Shown: in pieces, positions 24,860 to 33,704 of the stretch
How the letters are laid out: each line of letters starts with the position of its first letter
How positions within the stretch are numbered: the stretch's first letter is position 1
NCBI GenBank assembly: GCA_947627245.1
Contig: CANQVH010000022.1
Span: 1-49,178 of the forward strand
Direction of reading: 5' to 3'
DNA from: an uncultured Lachnospiraceae bacterium
Lineage (GTDB): Bacteria; Bacillota; Clostridia; Lachnospirales; Lachnospiraceae
DNA: 49,178 nucleotides
Notes under the pieces: generated by a model
What the model saw: only the letters and a program-made list of their open reading frames with translations
Database searches by the model: none
Told to the model about the DNA's origin: nothing
Program-made: the position numbers and the translations under genes

Positions 24860-26890
24860 CTATTCATCGACCGATGTTGTACCAAAGAACGCATCGTCCC
24901 TGTGCTTTCCGTCAACCAGATGGCTGTACTGCAGAATCTTGTAATCCAAAAGCCCGCTCTCCTTCTTCTCATCCTCCCCGTAGCTGTAGAACGTCCCCTC
25001 GCCGTCGCGGTACACGTTCCCGCTCACGACAGGGAAGGTCTCCATCAGATCGGACAGGAATTTCTGATAGCCCGAGAGCGGCAGACCGGCCGCCTCCATC
25101 AAGATCCCGCCGAGATAGTTGACACTGATCCCGTCGTAATACCGGTGCTCCAGCCCGTAATTGCTCCAGATCAGGAAGGGCACCCGATACCCCTGCTGCG
25201 CATAGTCCAGCGTCTCCTCGACCTTGACGTTGCAGATGCGCTGGATCACGTTCGTGATATAGTCGGACGGCTGGTGATCGCCGAACATCAGCACGATCGT
25301 CGGCTCGTCCTGCTCCTGAAAATACAGGATCAGATCCTGCAGCGCCCGGTCGGTCTCGTTCATCAGTGTCAGATATTTCTCCGTCGCGAGCATGCTCGTC
25401 GTCTTCTGCTCCACGCCGGTCAATTTCACATAGGAAGTGAAATCCGGCGACGGCTTGCTGTAGCCGCCGTGATTCTGCATCGTCACCAGAAAGATAAACT
25501 TCCGCTCGTTTGCATCCTTGTCCTCATAAACCTCGATGATCTTGTCAAAGGCTGCCCGGTCGCTGACGTAGCCGCGCATCTTGTGCGGCTTGACGAAATT
25601 TTTCAGACTCAGAAATTCATCGAAGCCAAAAAGGTCGTACACGATGTTCCGGTCCCAACCGGATGCGTTGTACGGATGGATCGCCGTCGTGCCGTAGCCC
25701 ATGGATTTTAACTGGCTCGCCAAGGACGGGGTCTCCTCGTTGATATATTGCTGGTACGGAATGCTGCCCATCGGCAGAAACGCCATCGAATCTCCGGTCA
25801 TGAGCTCGAACTCCGTGTTCGCCGTATTGCCCCCCTTGACCGAGACGTACAACTCCCCGCCGATCGCTTCCTCCTGCATCATCTTGAAGAACGGCATCAC
25901 TTCCTCGCTCGTCTCGAAATCGCCCCAGACGGACAGATCGGAGAACGCCTCGTCCATGATCACGACCACATTCGGGCATTTTGTCAGGTCGACGTCTGTC
26001 TTTTGCGCGGTATATTTCTCCTCGATCTCCTCCGCCCGCGCCGTCGAATAACCGTCCGGCTCCTCGATGTGCAAAAACCGCAGATTTCCGAGAAACGCCG
26101 CCGCGATCCCGTTGTTGCGATACAGCACGTTCGGGGTAAAGAGGATCGTATCCATGCCGAAAAAGCTCTGTACCTGACTCTTCTGGATCCCGGACAGATA
26201 GACAAAGAGACACAGCGCGAATGCAAGCGCGCCGGACACGCGCAGCTTCACCCGGCGCACAGTGAGGTTTGTCCCTCCCGCAAACACAAGGATCCACAGA
26301 AACAGCAGCACCGCCAGCGCCTGTTTCCACTGAAGCTCAAAGGTATAATTGCCCGCCACCGAGGCCGCCGTCCCGATCGACAGCAGATCCCACGGAACGA
26401 TCGGCGAACCGCGAAAGCTCACGACAAAGTAGTTCGTCAGCCCGAAAAGCATCGGCACCAGCGTCGCAAGAACATAGCCGAGCCGCACGCTCCCGCTCAG
26501 GAAAGTCAAAAATCCGTAGAGGAAATAAAAGAACAACAGGTTCAGAACGATGATCGGAACCTCCAGATCCGAGATGACATGCGTGTAGTTCTCCAGCGCG
26601 AAAAACGCCGCCGCCGGAAGCAGGACGCAGAGAATCGCCGAAATCACGCGGCCGAACCGGATATTGAAGAGGATCAGCAGATCCATCGCGACCGCCGAGA
26701 CGAGCATCATCGCAAGGAATGCGAGATCCATCCCCTCTCCCGACACCGCAAGACACGCCGCAAGTAAAGCGGCCGCGGTCACAGCGATCGCTCCCGCAGC
26801 CCTCATCTTGCTGAATTTGAATTTATGCTTTTGCGTTTGTTCCTGATTTTGATTTTGGTTTTGCTTTTGATCTTGTTTCCGAGCTTTCAT
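24860..26890 (-). CDS. LTA synthase family sulfatase (membrane glycerolphosphate transferase-like)
   Basis: Protein of 676 residues. Residues 1-26 are a Lys/Gln/Asn-rich cytoplasmic tail. About five transmembrane helices follow (30-260). The extracytoplasmic sulfatase-like domain (about 300-620) has VVVIMDEAFSD (metal ligand), GGNTANTEFELMTG with the catalytic threonine, and MFGDHQPSD (metal-binding Asp and His). These are the marks of LtaS-type enzymes that transfer glycerol phosphate from phosphatidylglycerol, making lipoteichoic acid or modifying glycolipids. It follows the rhomboid-like gene by 30 bases, so the two probably share the strong promoter at 27838-27866. The substrate is inferred from family only. 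Confidence 0.88.
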   Translation of the reverse strand: MKARKQDQKQNQNQNQEQTQKHKFKFSKMRAAGAIAVTAAALLAACLAVSGEGMDLAFLAMMLVSAVAMDLLILFNIRFGRVISAILCVLLPAAAFFALENYTHVISDLEVPIIVLNLLFFYFLYGFLTFLSGSVRLGYVLATLVPMLFGLTNYFVVSFRGSPIVPWDLLSIGTAASVAGNYTFELQWKQALAVLLFLWILVFAGGTNLTVRRVKLRVSGALAFALCLFVYLSGIQKSQVQSFFGMDTILFTPNVLYRNNGIAAAFLGNLRFLHIEEPDGYSTARAEEIEEKYTAQKTDVDLTKCPNVVVIMDEAFSDLSVWGDFETSEEVMPFFKMMQEEAIGGELYVSVKGGNTANTEFELMTGDSMAFLPMGSIPYQQYINEETPSLASQLKSMGYGTTAIHPYNASGWDRNIVYDLFGFDEFLSLKNFVKPHKMRGYVSDRAAFDKIIEVYEDKDANERKFIFLVTMQNHGGYSKPSPDFTSYVKLTGVEQKTTSMLATEKYLTLMNETDRALQDLILYFQEQDEPTIVLMFGDHQPSDYITNVIQRICNVKVEETLDYAQQGYRVPFLIWSNYGLEHRYYDGISVNYLGGILMEAAGLPLSGYQKFLSDLMETFPVVSGNVYRDGEGTFYSYGEDEKKESGLLDYKILQYSHLVDGKHRDDAFFGTTSVDE

Positions 26891-26920
26891 GGTCTTCCTC
26901 TGTCCGTTCTCCTTTGCGGG

Positions 26921-27739
26921 TCACTGCTTTTTGATATGCTGATGCGTGAAAAGGTGATCCTGACAGTATTCATAATTTCCGTCGCATTTGGAGCAATAGC
27001 GGAACTCGAGATGCGCTCCGTCCTCCTCCGTCCTGCCGCAGATCGTGCATTTATGCCGCGTCGCGCTCTTCGGCTGCACCTTCTTTACATTGCGCTTGAA
27101 TTCGTTCCTCCGGTGCACCTCCTTCGGCGAAAACCGCCGGACGTTGCGCGACATCAGGAAGAAGATCAGGAAATTCAAAAGCGACATCACGATCGACACA
27201 CGGTCGGCCCAGCCGCCCTGCACCAGCGAAAGCACAATGAAAAATCCGTAGACCAATCCCATCCATTTCATCTTGATCGGGATCAGGAAATACAGAAGCA
27301 CCTCCATCTCCGGATACGTCAGAGCAAACGCAAGGAAGATCGACATGTTGATGTAATAGGTGCTGAAGTAGCCGTATCTTCCGCCGATATAATAGAGAAG
27401 GAATGCCCCGATGATCGTGAAGATAATGCCGGAAAAAATATAGACGTTGAACTTAAACGCGCCCCATGTATACTCCAGCGACCGTCCGAGGGAGAAATAG
27501 AAATACAGCATGATGATCGTAAAGATATCCAGTCTTCCCGGCGGGATCAGAAGCCACGTCACAAGCCTCCAGACCTGCCCCCGCATGATCAGTCCCGGAT
27601 GCAGCGTCAAAAAGCCCTGTACCTCCGGCATCAGAAGCGCGATCACATATCCCGCAATGTACATGCCGATGATGATGGCAGGCAGGTTCCTGACCGCGTA
27701 TTTTCCGTATTTCCGCTCCATTTTATCTAAAAATCCCAT
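26921..27739 (-). CDS. Rhomboid-like membrane protein with C-terminal zinc ribbon
   Basis: Protein of 272 residues with about six transmembrane helices (about 15-200) in a rhomboid-like pattern: an N-terminal segment, then LTLHPGLIMRGQVWRLVTWLLIP, which resembles the rhomboid L1 region before TM2, and a Trp-Gly near TM3. I do not find the catalytic G-x-S-G serine or its histidine, so it is probably a pseudoprotease. The C-terminus (about 218-265) carries two CxxC pairs (CTIC and CSKC) plus later Cys and His, suggesting a cytoplasmic zinc ribbon. AGAGG precedes the ATG at 27739. A perfect promoter drives it. Confidence 0.75.
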   Translation of the reverse strand: MGFLDKMERKYGKYAVRNLPAIIIGMYIAGYVIALLMPEVQGFLTLHPGLIMRGQVWRLVTWLLIPPGRLDIFTIIMLYFYFSLGRSLEYTWGAFKFNVYIFSGIIFTIIGAFLLYYIGGRYGYFSTYYINMSIFLAFALTYPEMEVLLYFLIPIKMKWMGLVYGFFIVLSLVQGGWADRVSIVMSLLNFLIFFLMSRNVRRFSPKEVHRRNEFKRNVKKVQPKSATRHKCTICGRTEEDGAHLEFRYCSKCDGNYEYCQDHLFTHQHIKKQ

Positions 27740-27837
27740 GATTTTTCCTCTTTTTCCATTCCATATTCGATTTCTGTCTGCCGCCCCGTTCTCCTGCAAT
27801 GACGAGAGCGGCGGCAGCGCACAGCCATCCTTGGAAC

Positions 27838-27866
27838 ATTATAGTTTTGCGGCAGCGATTTGTCAA
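27838..27866 (-). promoter_or_regulatory. Perfect sigma-A promoter upstream of the rhomboid-like gene
   Basis: Minus-strand TTGACA, 17 bases, TATAAT, all positions consensus. The predicted start near 27831 leaves a leader of about 90 bases in which I see no clear hairpin series. Confidence 0.85.
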
Positions 27867-27904
27867 TCGAGCGGACTTTCGTTTTGCGTATCTTTTAGAT
27901 TTTT

Positions 27905-28090
27905 TTAAGAAACCGGAGGCAGCTTCGGAATGCAGAGCTGATCGCCGGGTCGAAGATTGTAGACGTTCACGTATGGGTTCGCAAAGATAAGCGCTGACAC
28001 TCTGACATGGTACTTCTTCCCGAGAAGATACAGCGTATCGCCCTTCTCGATCGTGTGTACGAAACCGATGCATTTGCAGAAATGATCCAT
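27905..28090 (-). CDS. Small LysM-domain protein
   Basis: Protein of 61 residues made of one LysM module (about 11-58): HTIEKGDTLYLLGKKYHV, then LIFANPYVNVYNLRPGDQLCIP. LysM binds N-acetylglucosamine-containing polymers such as peptidoglycan. There is no signal peptide, which is common for such tiny LysM proteins in Clostridia, where related modules also occur in spore coat proteins. It follows aroC by 77 bases. The start is uncertain because the ribosome site is weak. Confidence 0.8.
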   Translation of the reverse strand: MDHFCKCIGFVHTIEKGDTLYLLGKKYHVRVSALIFANPYVNVYNLRPGDQLCIPKLPPVS

Positions 28091-28167
28091 ATTACTCTCC
28101 CGCAGAAGGTCTTCTGCTGTAATATATGCCGTTTGGGCGGGAAAGTCGAATGTTTTTCACAAGGTCG

Positions 28168-29274
28168 TCATGCGGGCGGGAACAGGCGCCTGAGATTCTC
28201 CACGCGGGACGTCGCCGCAAGCAGCAGATGATCCGCGAGCGTGAGCGCCGTCATCGCCTCGACAACGACCGCCGCGCGCGCGACGATGATCGGATCGTGA
28301 CGGCCGCGGATCGTCTCCTCGTGGCATTTTCCGTCCCGGCCGAGCATGCTCTGCGGCTGTGCGATGGATGGAGTCGGCTTGAAAGAGGCGCGCACGAAGA
28401 TCGGGCTGCCGTCGCTGATCCCGCCCAAAATGCCGCCGCTGTGATTTGTCGCCTTGCGGGGAGCGCCGGTTTCGTCCGTCACATAGCAGTCGTTGTTCTC
28501 GGAGCCCCTGTATTCGCAGACGCGCGTACCGTCTCCGATCTCCACGGCCTTGACCGCTCCGACGGACATGACCGCCTTCGCAAGATTCGCGTCAAGCTTT
28601 TCAAAAACCGGCTCGCCAAGTCCCGCCGGAACATGCTTTGCAATACATTCGACCACACCGCCGCAGGAATCCTGCGCGCGCATGCATTCCTCCAGATAGG
28701 CGACGGCCCGCGCACTCGCCTCCGCGTCCGGCATACACACCGGGCTCTCGCTGAGATAGGAAAAATCCATACGGGAACGATCGACAGTCACCGGCCCGAT
28801 CGCGCTCACATACGCGCGAACCGTGATCCTGAACTCCCGCAGGAGCTTTCCCGCGACAGCGCCCGCCGCCACGCGTCCGATCGTCTCACGTCCGGAGGAG
28901 CGTCCGCCTCCCCGGTAATCGCGGAAGCCGAATTTGGCGTCGTAAGGATAATCGGCATGTCCCGGACGATACAGCTCGGAAATGTTGCCGTAATCGCGCG
29001 AGCGCTGATCCTGATTGCGCACCAGCAGAGAGATCGGCGTACCCGTGGTCCTTCCCTCAAACACTCCGGAAAGAATCTCGACCTCATCCGACTCCATGCG
29101 AGCCGTCGTATAGCGATTCTGCCCGGGCCTGCGCCGATTGAGGTATTCCTGAATGTCCGCCTCGCAAAGAGCGACGCCTGCCGGACACCCGTCCACCACG
29201 ACGCCGATTCCCTTTCCGTGGGATTCCCCCCACGTCATTATCTTAAAAACCGTTCCAAAGGTTGATCCTGCCAT
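28168..29274 (-). CDS. aroC: Chorismate synthase
   Basis: Last step of the shikimate pathway: anti-elimination of phosphate from EPSP to chorismate, needing reduced FMN. The 368-residue protein has the N-terminal signature GESHGKGIGVVVDGCPAG (about 16-33), YRPGHADYPYDAKFG, and GGGRSSGRETIGRVAAGAVA, all standard AroC motifs. No flavin reductase domain is fused. It follows the sigma-like gene by 62 bases. Confidence 0.96.
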   Translation of the reverse strand: MAGSTFGTVFKIMTWGESHGKGIGVVVDGCPAGVALCEADIQEYLNRRRPGQNRYTTARMESDEVEILSGVFEGRTTGTPISLLVRNQDQRSRDYGNISELYRPGHADYPYDAKFGFRDYRGGGRSSGRETIGRVAAGAVAGKLLREFRITVRAYVSAIGPVTVDRSRMDFSYLSESPVCMPDAEASARAVAYLEECMRAQDSCGGVVECIAKHVPAGLGEPVFEKLDANLAKAVMSVGAVKAVEIGDGTRVCEYRGSENNDCYVTDETGAPRKATNHSGGILGGISDGSPIFVRASFKPTPSIAQPQSMLGRDGKCHEETIRGRHDPIIVARAAVVVEAMTALTLADHLLLAATSRVENLRRLFPPA

Positions 29275-29336
29275 CTTCTGCTTCCTCTCGAGTCCCGTTT
29301 TTCATCCTCCGCGCGCCGGACGGCGATTTGCCGCGT

Positions 29337-30086
29337 TCATCGCATGGTCCGCTTCAGCTCGTCACATATCTCGTCAAATTTTTTCCGCCTCTTGTAACGG
29401 CTCAGCGCCTTGCCTCCCTGCGGCAGATCCCTGCGGAAATACTGAGCCAGAAACGTCTTCTTCTCCTCGTCCAGCTTCCGGATCCCCTCCGCAAGCTTTT
29501 CCCTCATGATCCTTTCCTCCACGATCGTTTCCACGGATTTTGGCGGCTCCGCGGGCTGCAGGACGTCCAGAGACTCCAGACCGTCCATGTAGACAAAGTT
29601 CGTGCGCTCCAGCACGCTGAGCTCGCGTGTGACGATCTTCATGCTCAAGCCGGTGAGCTCCACGATGCGCTCCGGCGTGACCTCCGTCTCCTCCTGCTCC
29701 AGCCGGGCGATCGCTTCCTTGACCTTTTTCTGATTCTTCGCGAAATAGAACGTCTTGTTGTCCGTCAGATTGCTCACATACGCGGACACCTCATGCTTGA
29801 TAAACGGCTTGCTGCATGTCGTGAACGCATGCTTTCCGTCGTATGTCTTCAGCGCCTCCAGAAGTCCGATCACACCCTGCTGGAACAGATCGTCCCCGTT
29901 CTTATCCACAAAGGACGGGTAATCCGTCACGATGAGCTTCCAGACATATCTCCCGTAAAAGGCGATCACCTGCTCCTTCGCGAGCTTTACAAGGCGCTCG
30001 TCGCCGCTTTGATAGCACCGCAGGATCAGCGCCATGGTATCTTCACGCATGTTTCCTGAATTGTCCCGTACCGCTTCCTCGTTCAT
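29337..30086 (-). CDS. RNA polymerase sigma-70-like factor without a clear region 4
   Basis: Protein of 249 residues. Residues about 55-110 match sigma region 2: a DLFQQGVIGLLEALKTYD core recognition helix, then an HAFTTCSKPFIKHEVSAYV stretch like the -10 binding helix. About 125-165 resembles region 3 (ARLEQEETEVTPERIVELTGLS). The C-terminus ends in a basic Arg/Lys stretch and shows no recognisable region 4 helix-turn-helix, needed for -35 binding. It may be a divergent alternative sigma factor or a sigma-like regulator. It lies 59 bases after the lactonase gene and before aroC. Confidence 0.75.
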   Translation of the reverse strand: MNEEAVRDNSGNMREDTMALILRCYQSGDERLVKLAKEQVIAFYGRYVWKLIVTDYPSFVDKNGDDLFQQGVIGLLEALKTYDGKHAFTTCSKPFIKHEVSAYVSNLTDNKTFYFAKNQKKVKEAIARLEQEETEVTPERIVELTGLSMKIVTRELSVLERTNFVYMDGLESLDVLQPAEPPKSVETIVEERIMREKLAEGIRKLDEEKKTFLAQYFRRDLPQGGKALSRYKRRKKFDEICDELKRTMR

Positions 30087-30145
30087 CCTATGTTCCCCCG
30101 TTCATGGCAAACCGCGCCGCCGGCGTTTCCCTGCGCCCGCCGCGT

Positions 30146-31207
30146 TCATTCCTCACATTTCGAGATCAGGATGCAGTTCGGCGTTTCGATCGCAAGCGGC
30201 CTGCCCTTCATGACGAGCAGTCCCTTGTCGTAATCGATCGTAAAGAAACGGATCTCGTTCGTCTCGTGGTTCAGCACGACCAGCGTCCGCTCTCCCGGAA
30301 GCACGTCGATGTCCTTCGGATAATCGCCGCTGATCGGGAGGACACAGAGCCGTGTGAGCATACCGGTCTTTTGATCGATCCGGAATACCGCCGCCGTATT
30401 TTCCCCCGCTGTCGACGCGTACAGATATTTCCCGCTCGGAGAGAGCTTCATCCCGCAGCAGGCGCTGCCCATGCTCTCAGGATCGCGCAGCACGGAAATC
30501 TCTTGGATCTTTTCGAAATCCGGCGATTTCCCCGAGCCGTCGTAGCGGTAGACCGTGATCTCGTTTGTCAGCTCGGCGTTCAGATAGGCAAATTTTCCGT
30601 CCAAGCTGAATGTCAGAAGCCGCGGGCCGGAATCCAGCTTGCAGCGCAGAATGTCGTAGAGGTTCAGCCTTCCGGTGAGCTCGTCAACCTGATACAGCTT
30701 CACCTGATCGATTCCGTTGTCGACCGCGCAGAGATATTTGTCGTCCGGCGTCGGGATCACACAGCTCACATGCGGGCGGAAATTGCGCTCCGCCACGCTG
30801 CCGATCCCCTTGTGGAAAACTCCGTCCATCACAGAGCCGAGCCGCCCGTCCCTGTGCGTGTGCACGACCGTCACCTTCCCGTCGTGATAGCCGCCCACAT
30901 AGAGGAAGCGGCCGTTCTTGTCCGTGGAGAGATAACAGCCGCGCATCCCGTCAATGCCGACCTTGTTGATCGGCTCAAGACCGCCGCCCGGCAGGATCTT
31001 CAGCACCTCAACGCCCTCGTCCGCGATCGAGTACAGGTACTTTCCGTTGTATGATTTCGTCATATGGGACGCGTTGTTCACCGGAACGACCTCGCGCTCC
31101 GTCATGTGTCCCGCTTCTATATCAATGTCATAGACATGGATCCCGATACTGCTCCCATGCGTGTATGTCCCCACATAAGCGACGTACTTTTCCTGCTCAC
31201 CGTGCAT
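30146..31207 (-). CDS. Lactonase family beta-propeller protein (6-phosphogluconolactonase type)
   Basis: Protein of 353 residues, probably a seven-bladed propeller of the YkgB/Pgl group, which hydrolyses 6-phosphogluconolactone in some bacteria and related lactones in others. It begins YVAYVGTYTHGSSIGIHVYDID, the family start, and contains repeated blade motifs such as SPSGKYLYAS and PKDIDVLPGERTLVVLNHE. No signal peptide, so it is cytoplasmic. An extended -10 promoter candidate lies upstream. The substrate is inferred from family. Confidence 0.87.
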   Translation of the reverse strand: MHGEQEKYVAYVGTYTHGSSIGIHVYDIDIEAGHMTEREVVPVNNASHMTKSYNGKYLYSIADEGVEVLKILPGGGLEPINKVGIDGMRGCYLSTDKNGRFLYVGGYHDGKVTVVHTHRDGRLGSVMDGVFHKGIGSVAERNFRPHVSCVIPTPDDKYLCAVDNGIDQVKLYQVDELTGRLNLYDILRCKLDSGPRLLTFSLDGKFAYLNAELTNEITVYRYDGSGKSPDFEKIQEISVLRDPESMGSACCGMKLSPSGKYLYASTAGENTAAVFRIDQKTGMLTRLCVLPISGDYPKDIDVLPGERTLVVLNHETNEIRFFTIDYDKGLLVMKGRPLAIETPNCILISKCEE

Positions 31208-31259
31208 ATTCTGCCTCTCCTTACCCCGGCTCTCGGATTCTCCGGTCTCTTTTCTTTGG

Positions 31260-31268
31260 ATTGTAGCA
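31260..31268 (-). promoter_or_regulatory. Extended -10 candidate for the lactonase gene
   Basis: Minus-strand TGC-TACAAT with no convincing -35, about 50 bases before the lactonase ATG. Confidence 0.4.
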
Positions 31269-31296
31269 CAACTTGCGGAAAAATACCAGAACAGAA

Positions 31297-32454
31297 TTAG
31301 CTCTCCTGCATCTTCGCCCTGCGGATCGCCAACGTCACGGCAAGGCAGGCCGCCGCGAACATAACCTGTATGCCGAGTCCCTGCGCGGCGAGCGTAAGCT
31401 GGTCTCCCGCGACCGTCTGGTAGCCGCCCAGCATCTCGTTGATCCGCGAGTACCAGTAGGTCGGAAGAAACTGCGAGACCAGTTCTACCCTTCCGAGCAT
31501 TTCAATCGGTACAAAAACCCCGCCCAGAAAGCTCATGCCGAGCGAAACGACATTCGTGAACCCGTTCAGCGCCTGCGGCCCTTCCGCGAGGCTCCCGCAC
31601 AGATAGCCGAGCGACAGGGCGACCAGCATGAAGACAAAGCTGTTCAGCAGATACCAGCCGAAATTCCGATCCGACAGCAGATCCCTTCCGTACAAAAGGA
31701 CGCCGGAGAGTACGCACGCCATCCAGACGGCGAATCCCACGGCCAGAAAAGAAACCACGGCCGCCAGATTCTGTTTTCGGAACGACACGGCGGAGCTTTG
31801 CATCCTGCGCCGGATCTCCTCCCGTTTAAATTCCATCAGGATCAGGCTGATCGTCCAGACCACGGAACCGAGAATTCCGTACGGCATGTAACGAAAGAAA
31901 TAATTGTGCGGCGCAAGACGGCCCGCGTTCCCGTTCCGGTCATACAGGGTCACGTTCCCCGGAAGCGCCGCAAGCCTCGCCGCTTCCTTACATGCCTCTT
32001 CCTCAGTCAACCCGCCCGCCATGCCGGCGCGGATCTGATTCAGCATCGTGTTCACCTGCATGTCGACGTAAAAGCCCATGACGGAATCCGGTACCGTGAC
32101 GCGCTCGACCGCCTGCCGCCCGCTCTCAAAGCGCTCCTTTAGGTCCTCCGGAAGAATCAGCACATACTCCGCGTCGCGGTAATACAGCGCGTCTTGGATC
32201 GCCTGCGGGTCGTCCGCGACGTCCGCCAACTCATGCTTTTCCCCGATCATCCCGCAGATCGTCTGCGACAGCTCGTTCTTGGCACGGTCGATGACCGCCA
32301 CCTTCATCCGGTATGAGGAAAAGCCCTCCGTCGGCAGCGTCTTTCCGAGCGAGAACTGCATCATGATACAAACGCCGATAAAGATGCCGATGTAGACTGC
32401 CAAGGTATAGATCATCCGGCGAACCATCAAAAAATATCCCTTAGATACTGTCAT
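31297..32454 (-). CDS. ABC-2 type exporter permease (second of pair)
   Basis: Permease of 385 residues: one N-terminal transmembrane helix (about 15-35), an extracytoplasmic domain of about 150 residues, then five C-terminal helices, the ABC2_membrane_3 layout of LnrM/LnrN, YhgE-like and other drug exporters. GAGGAGG lies upstream of the ATG, inside the end of the preceding permease gene; the two genes overlap by 14 bases. With the ATPase and the divergent two-component system it looks like an antibiotic or lipid-active compound exporter. Confidence 0.87.
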   Translation of the reverse strand: MTVSKGYFLMVRRMIYTLAVYIGIFIGVCIMMQFSLGKTLPTEGFSSYRMKVAVIDRAKNELSQTICGMIGEKHELADVADDPQAIQDALYYRDAEYVLILPEDLKERFESGRQAVERVTVPDSVMGFYVDMQVNTMLNQIRAGMAGGLTEEEACKEAARLAALPGNVTLYDRNGNAGRLAPHNYFFRYMPYGILGSVVWTISLILMEFKREEIRRRMQSSAVSFRKQNLAAVVSFLAVGFAVWMACVLSGVLLYGRDLLSDRNFGWYLLNSFVFMLVALSLGYLCGSLAEGPQALNGFTNVVSLGMSFLGGVFVPIEMLGRVELVSQFLPTYWYSRINEMLGGYQTVAGDQLTLAAQGLGIQVMFAAACLAVTLAIRRAKMQES

Positions 32455-33547
32455 AGCGCTCCCTCCTCATTCTGAGATAGGCCGCCGCGGTCAGGAAAAG
32501 CGTGATTGCCGCCAGAAGGCTCAGACTTCTCCCGTAGCGGTAGGAATTCTCGTAGACCGAGACGCTGTAGAACGCGTCCGCGATCAGCGCCGCAGGGTTT
32601 ATACGGTTTACAATCGGGGCAAACTGCTCGACCTCCGCTTTCATGCCGGAATACATCATGCCGGAGAGAAAGCACAGAAACAGCGTTCCCGCGATGACGA
32701 TGCCGATTTTCATTCCTTCCTTCAGCCTTGTCCCACCGAGGAAGAACCCTGCCGCGACCCCGCAGAGCGTCCCGAGCGCGCAGACCGGCAGAAGCAGCGG
32801 CCACCGCCGTCCCATGCCGATCCCAAGCCCAAAATGAAGATACAGCAGCAAAAGGCAAATGTTTACGAACTGTATCGTGAACACGGCGGTCATCTCGCTT
32901 ACGATGAGCCCGATCCGATGCGTTGGCGTGACGCTGCGTCTCGATGCGAGCGCCGACTGATCTGCGCGCAGCTTCAGTGCCGACTCAACACCTATGAGCG
33001 CCCCGAAAAGACAAGTCATCGCAACCAGAGAAAAGAAGCTGTCGAGCGCGGAATCCTGCGTGCTGCCCCCGGAGTTCACTTCCTCAATATAATCCGTCTG
33101 CTCCGGCATTGCTCTCGCCGTGCCGAGAACGCCGAGCGGATGCTCCTTACCGACCGTCTCCGCAAGTCCCTGATTCTGCAGGTATCCGTTCAGCAGCATC
33201 TCAAGAATACTCTCATTGATCTGCGTTCCGGCGACCATAAGAGACGGCTCCTCCCCGCTGTAAAAGATTCCCGTCACCGCTCCGTTTTCCAGCGCTTCCT
33301 GCGCCTCCTGTGCTTCCATTCTCTGCAGGCGCAGCGTCTCTCCGTCCAGCGCGTCGAGGAACGTCTCGAATATCCGGTTTCCGCCCTCCACGACCGCGAC
33401 AGGGATCGTCTTCATATTTTCGATCTGGCTGCTCCCGAACGTGACATAGAAAAGCGTCGCCATAATGATCGGGAACAACAGCGTCCAGAACATATCCGCC
33501 CGGGTTCGCAGCATCCGGAGCACATTATATCGATACAAACGTCCCAT
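32441..33547 (-). CDS. ABC-2 type exporter permease (first of pair)
   Basis: Permease of 368 residues with the same topology as its neighbour: N-terminal helix about 10-35 (FWTLLFPIIMATLFYVTF), an extracytoplasmic region (about 36-165), and five or six helices to the C-terminus. The ATG at 33547 follows AAGGAGG at 5 bases, better than the upstream start nine codons away. It lies 151 bases after the ATPase gene, a gap filled by a 22-base direct repeat. The heterodimer with the second permease is inferred from overlap and family. Confidence 0.87.
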   Translation of the reverse strand: MGRLYRYNVLRMLRTRADMFWTLLFPIIMATLFYVTFGSSQIENMKTIPVAVVEGGNRIFETFLDALDGETLRLQRMEAQEAQEALENGAVTGIFYSGEEPSLMVAGTQINESILEMLLNGYLQNQGLAETVGKEHPLGVLGTARAMPEQTDYIEEVNSGGSTQDSALDSFFSLVAMTCLFGALIGVESALKLRADQSALASRRSVTPTHRIGLIVSEMTAVFTIQFVNICLLLLYLHFGLGIGMGRRWPLLLPVCALGTLCGVAAGFFLGGTRLKEGMKIGIVIAGTLFLCFLSGMMYSGMKAEVEQFAPIVNRINPAALIADAFYSVSVYENSYRYGRSLSLLAAITLFLTAAAYLRMRRERYDSI

Positions 33548-33619
33548 CACTACCTCCTTATTCTCCTCAGCCAAACAAGCTGCGCGAGCTTCACGGCTGA
33601 CCCTCTGTCAAGCCGTAGC

Positions 33620-33704
33620 CCGCAGCCCGTGTGCTTCAATCCAGCAGGCTATCGCCGTGCGAAGCTGACGATCAACGTCAAGCCGCAGCCCGTGTGCTTC
33701 AATC
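33620..33704 (-). repeat. 22-bp direct repeat spanning the ATPase stop codon
   Basis: The same 22 bases occur at 33620-33641 and 33683-33704, offset 63 bases. The right copy contains the stop codon of the ABC ATPase gene and the left copy lies in the spacer before the permease gene. On the minus strand both read GATTGAAGCACACGGGCTGC and onwards. It looks like an imperfect duplication of the gene's 3' end. Confidence 0.8.

Noticed and set aside
26921..27739. Active rhomboid protease
   Set aside because: No G-x-S-G motif or matching histidine could be found in the membrane helices.
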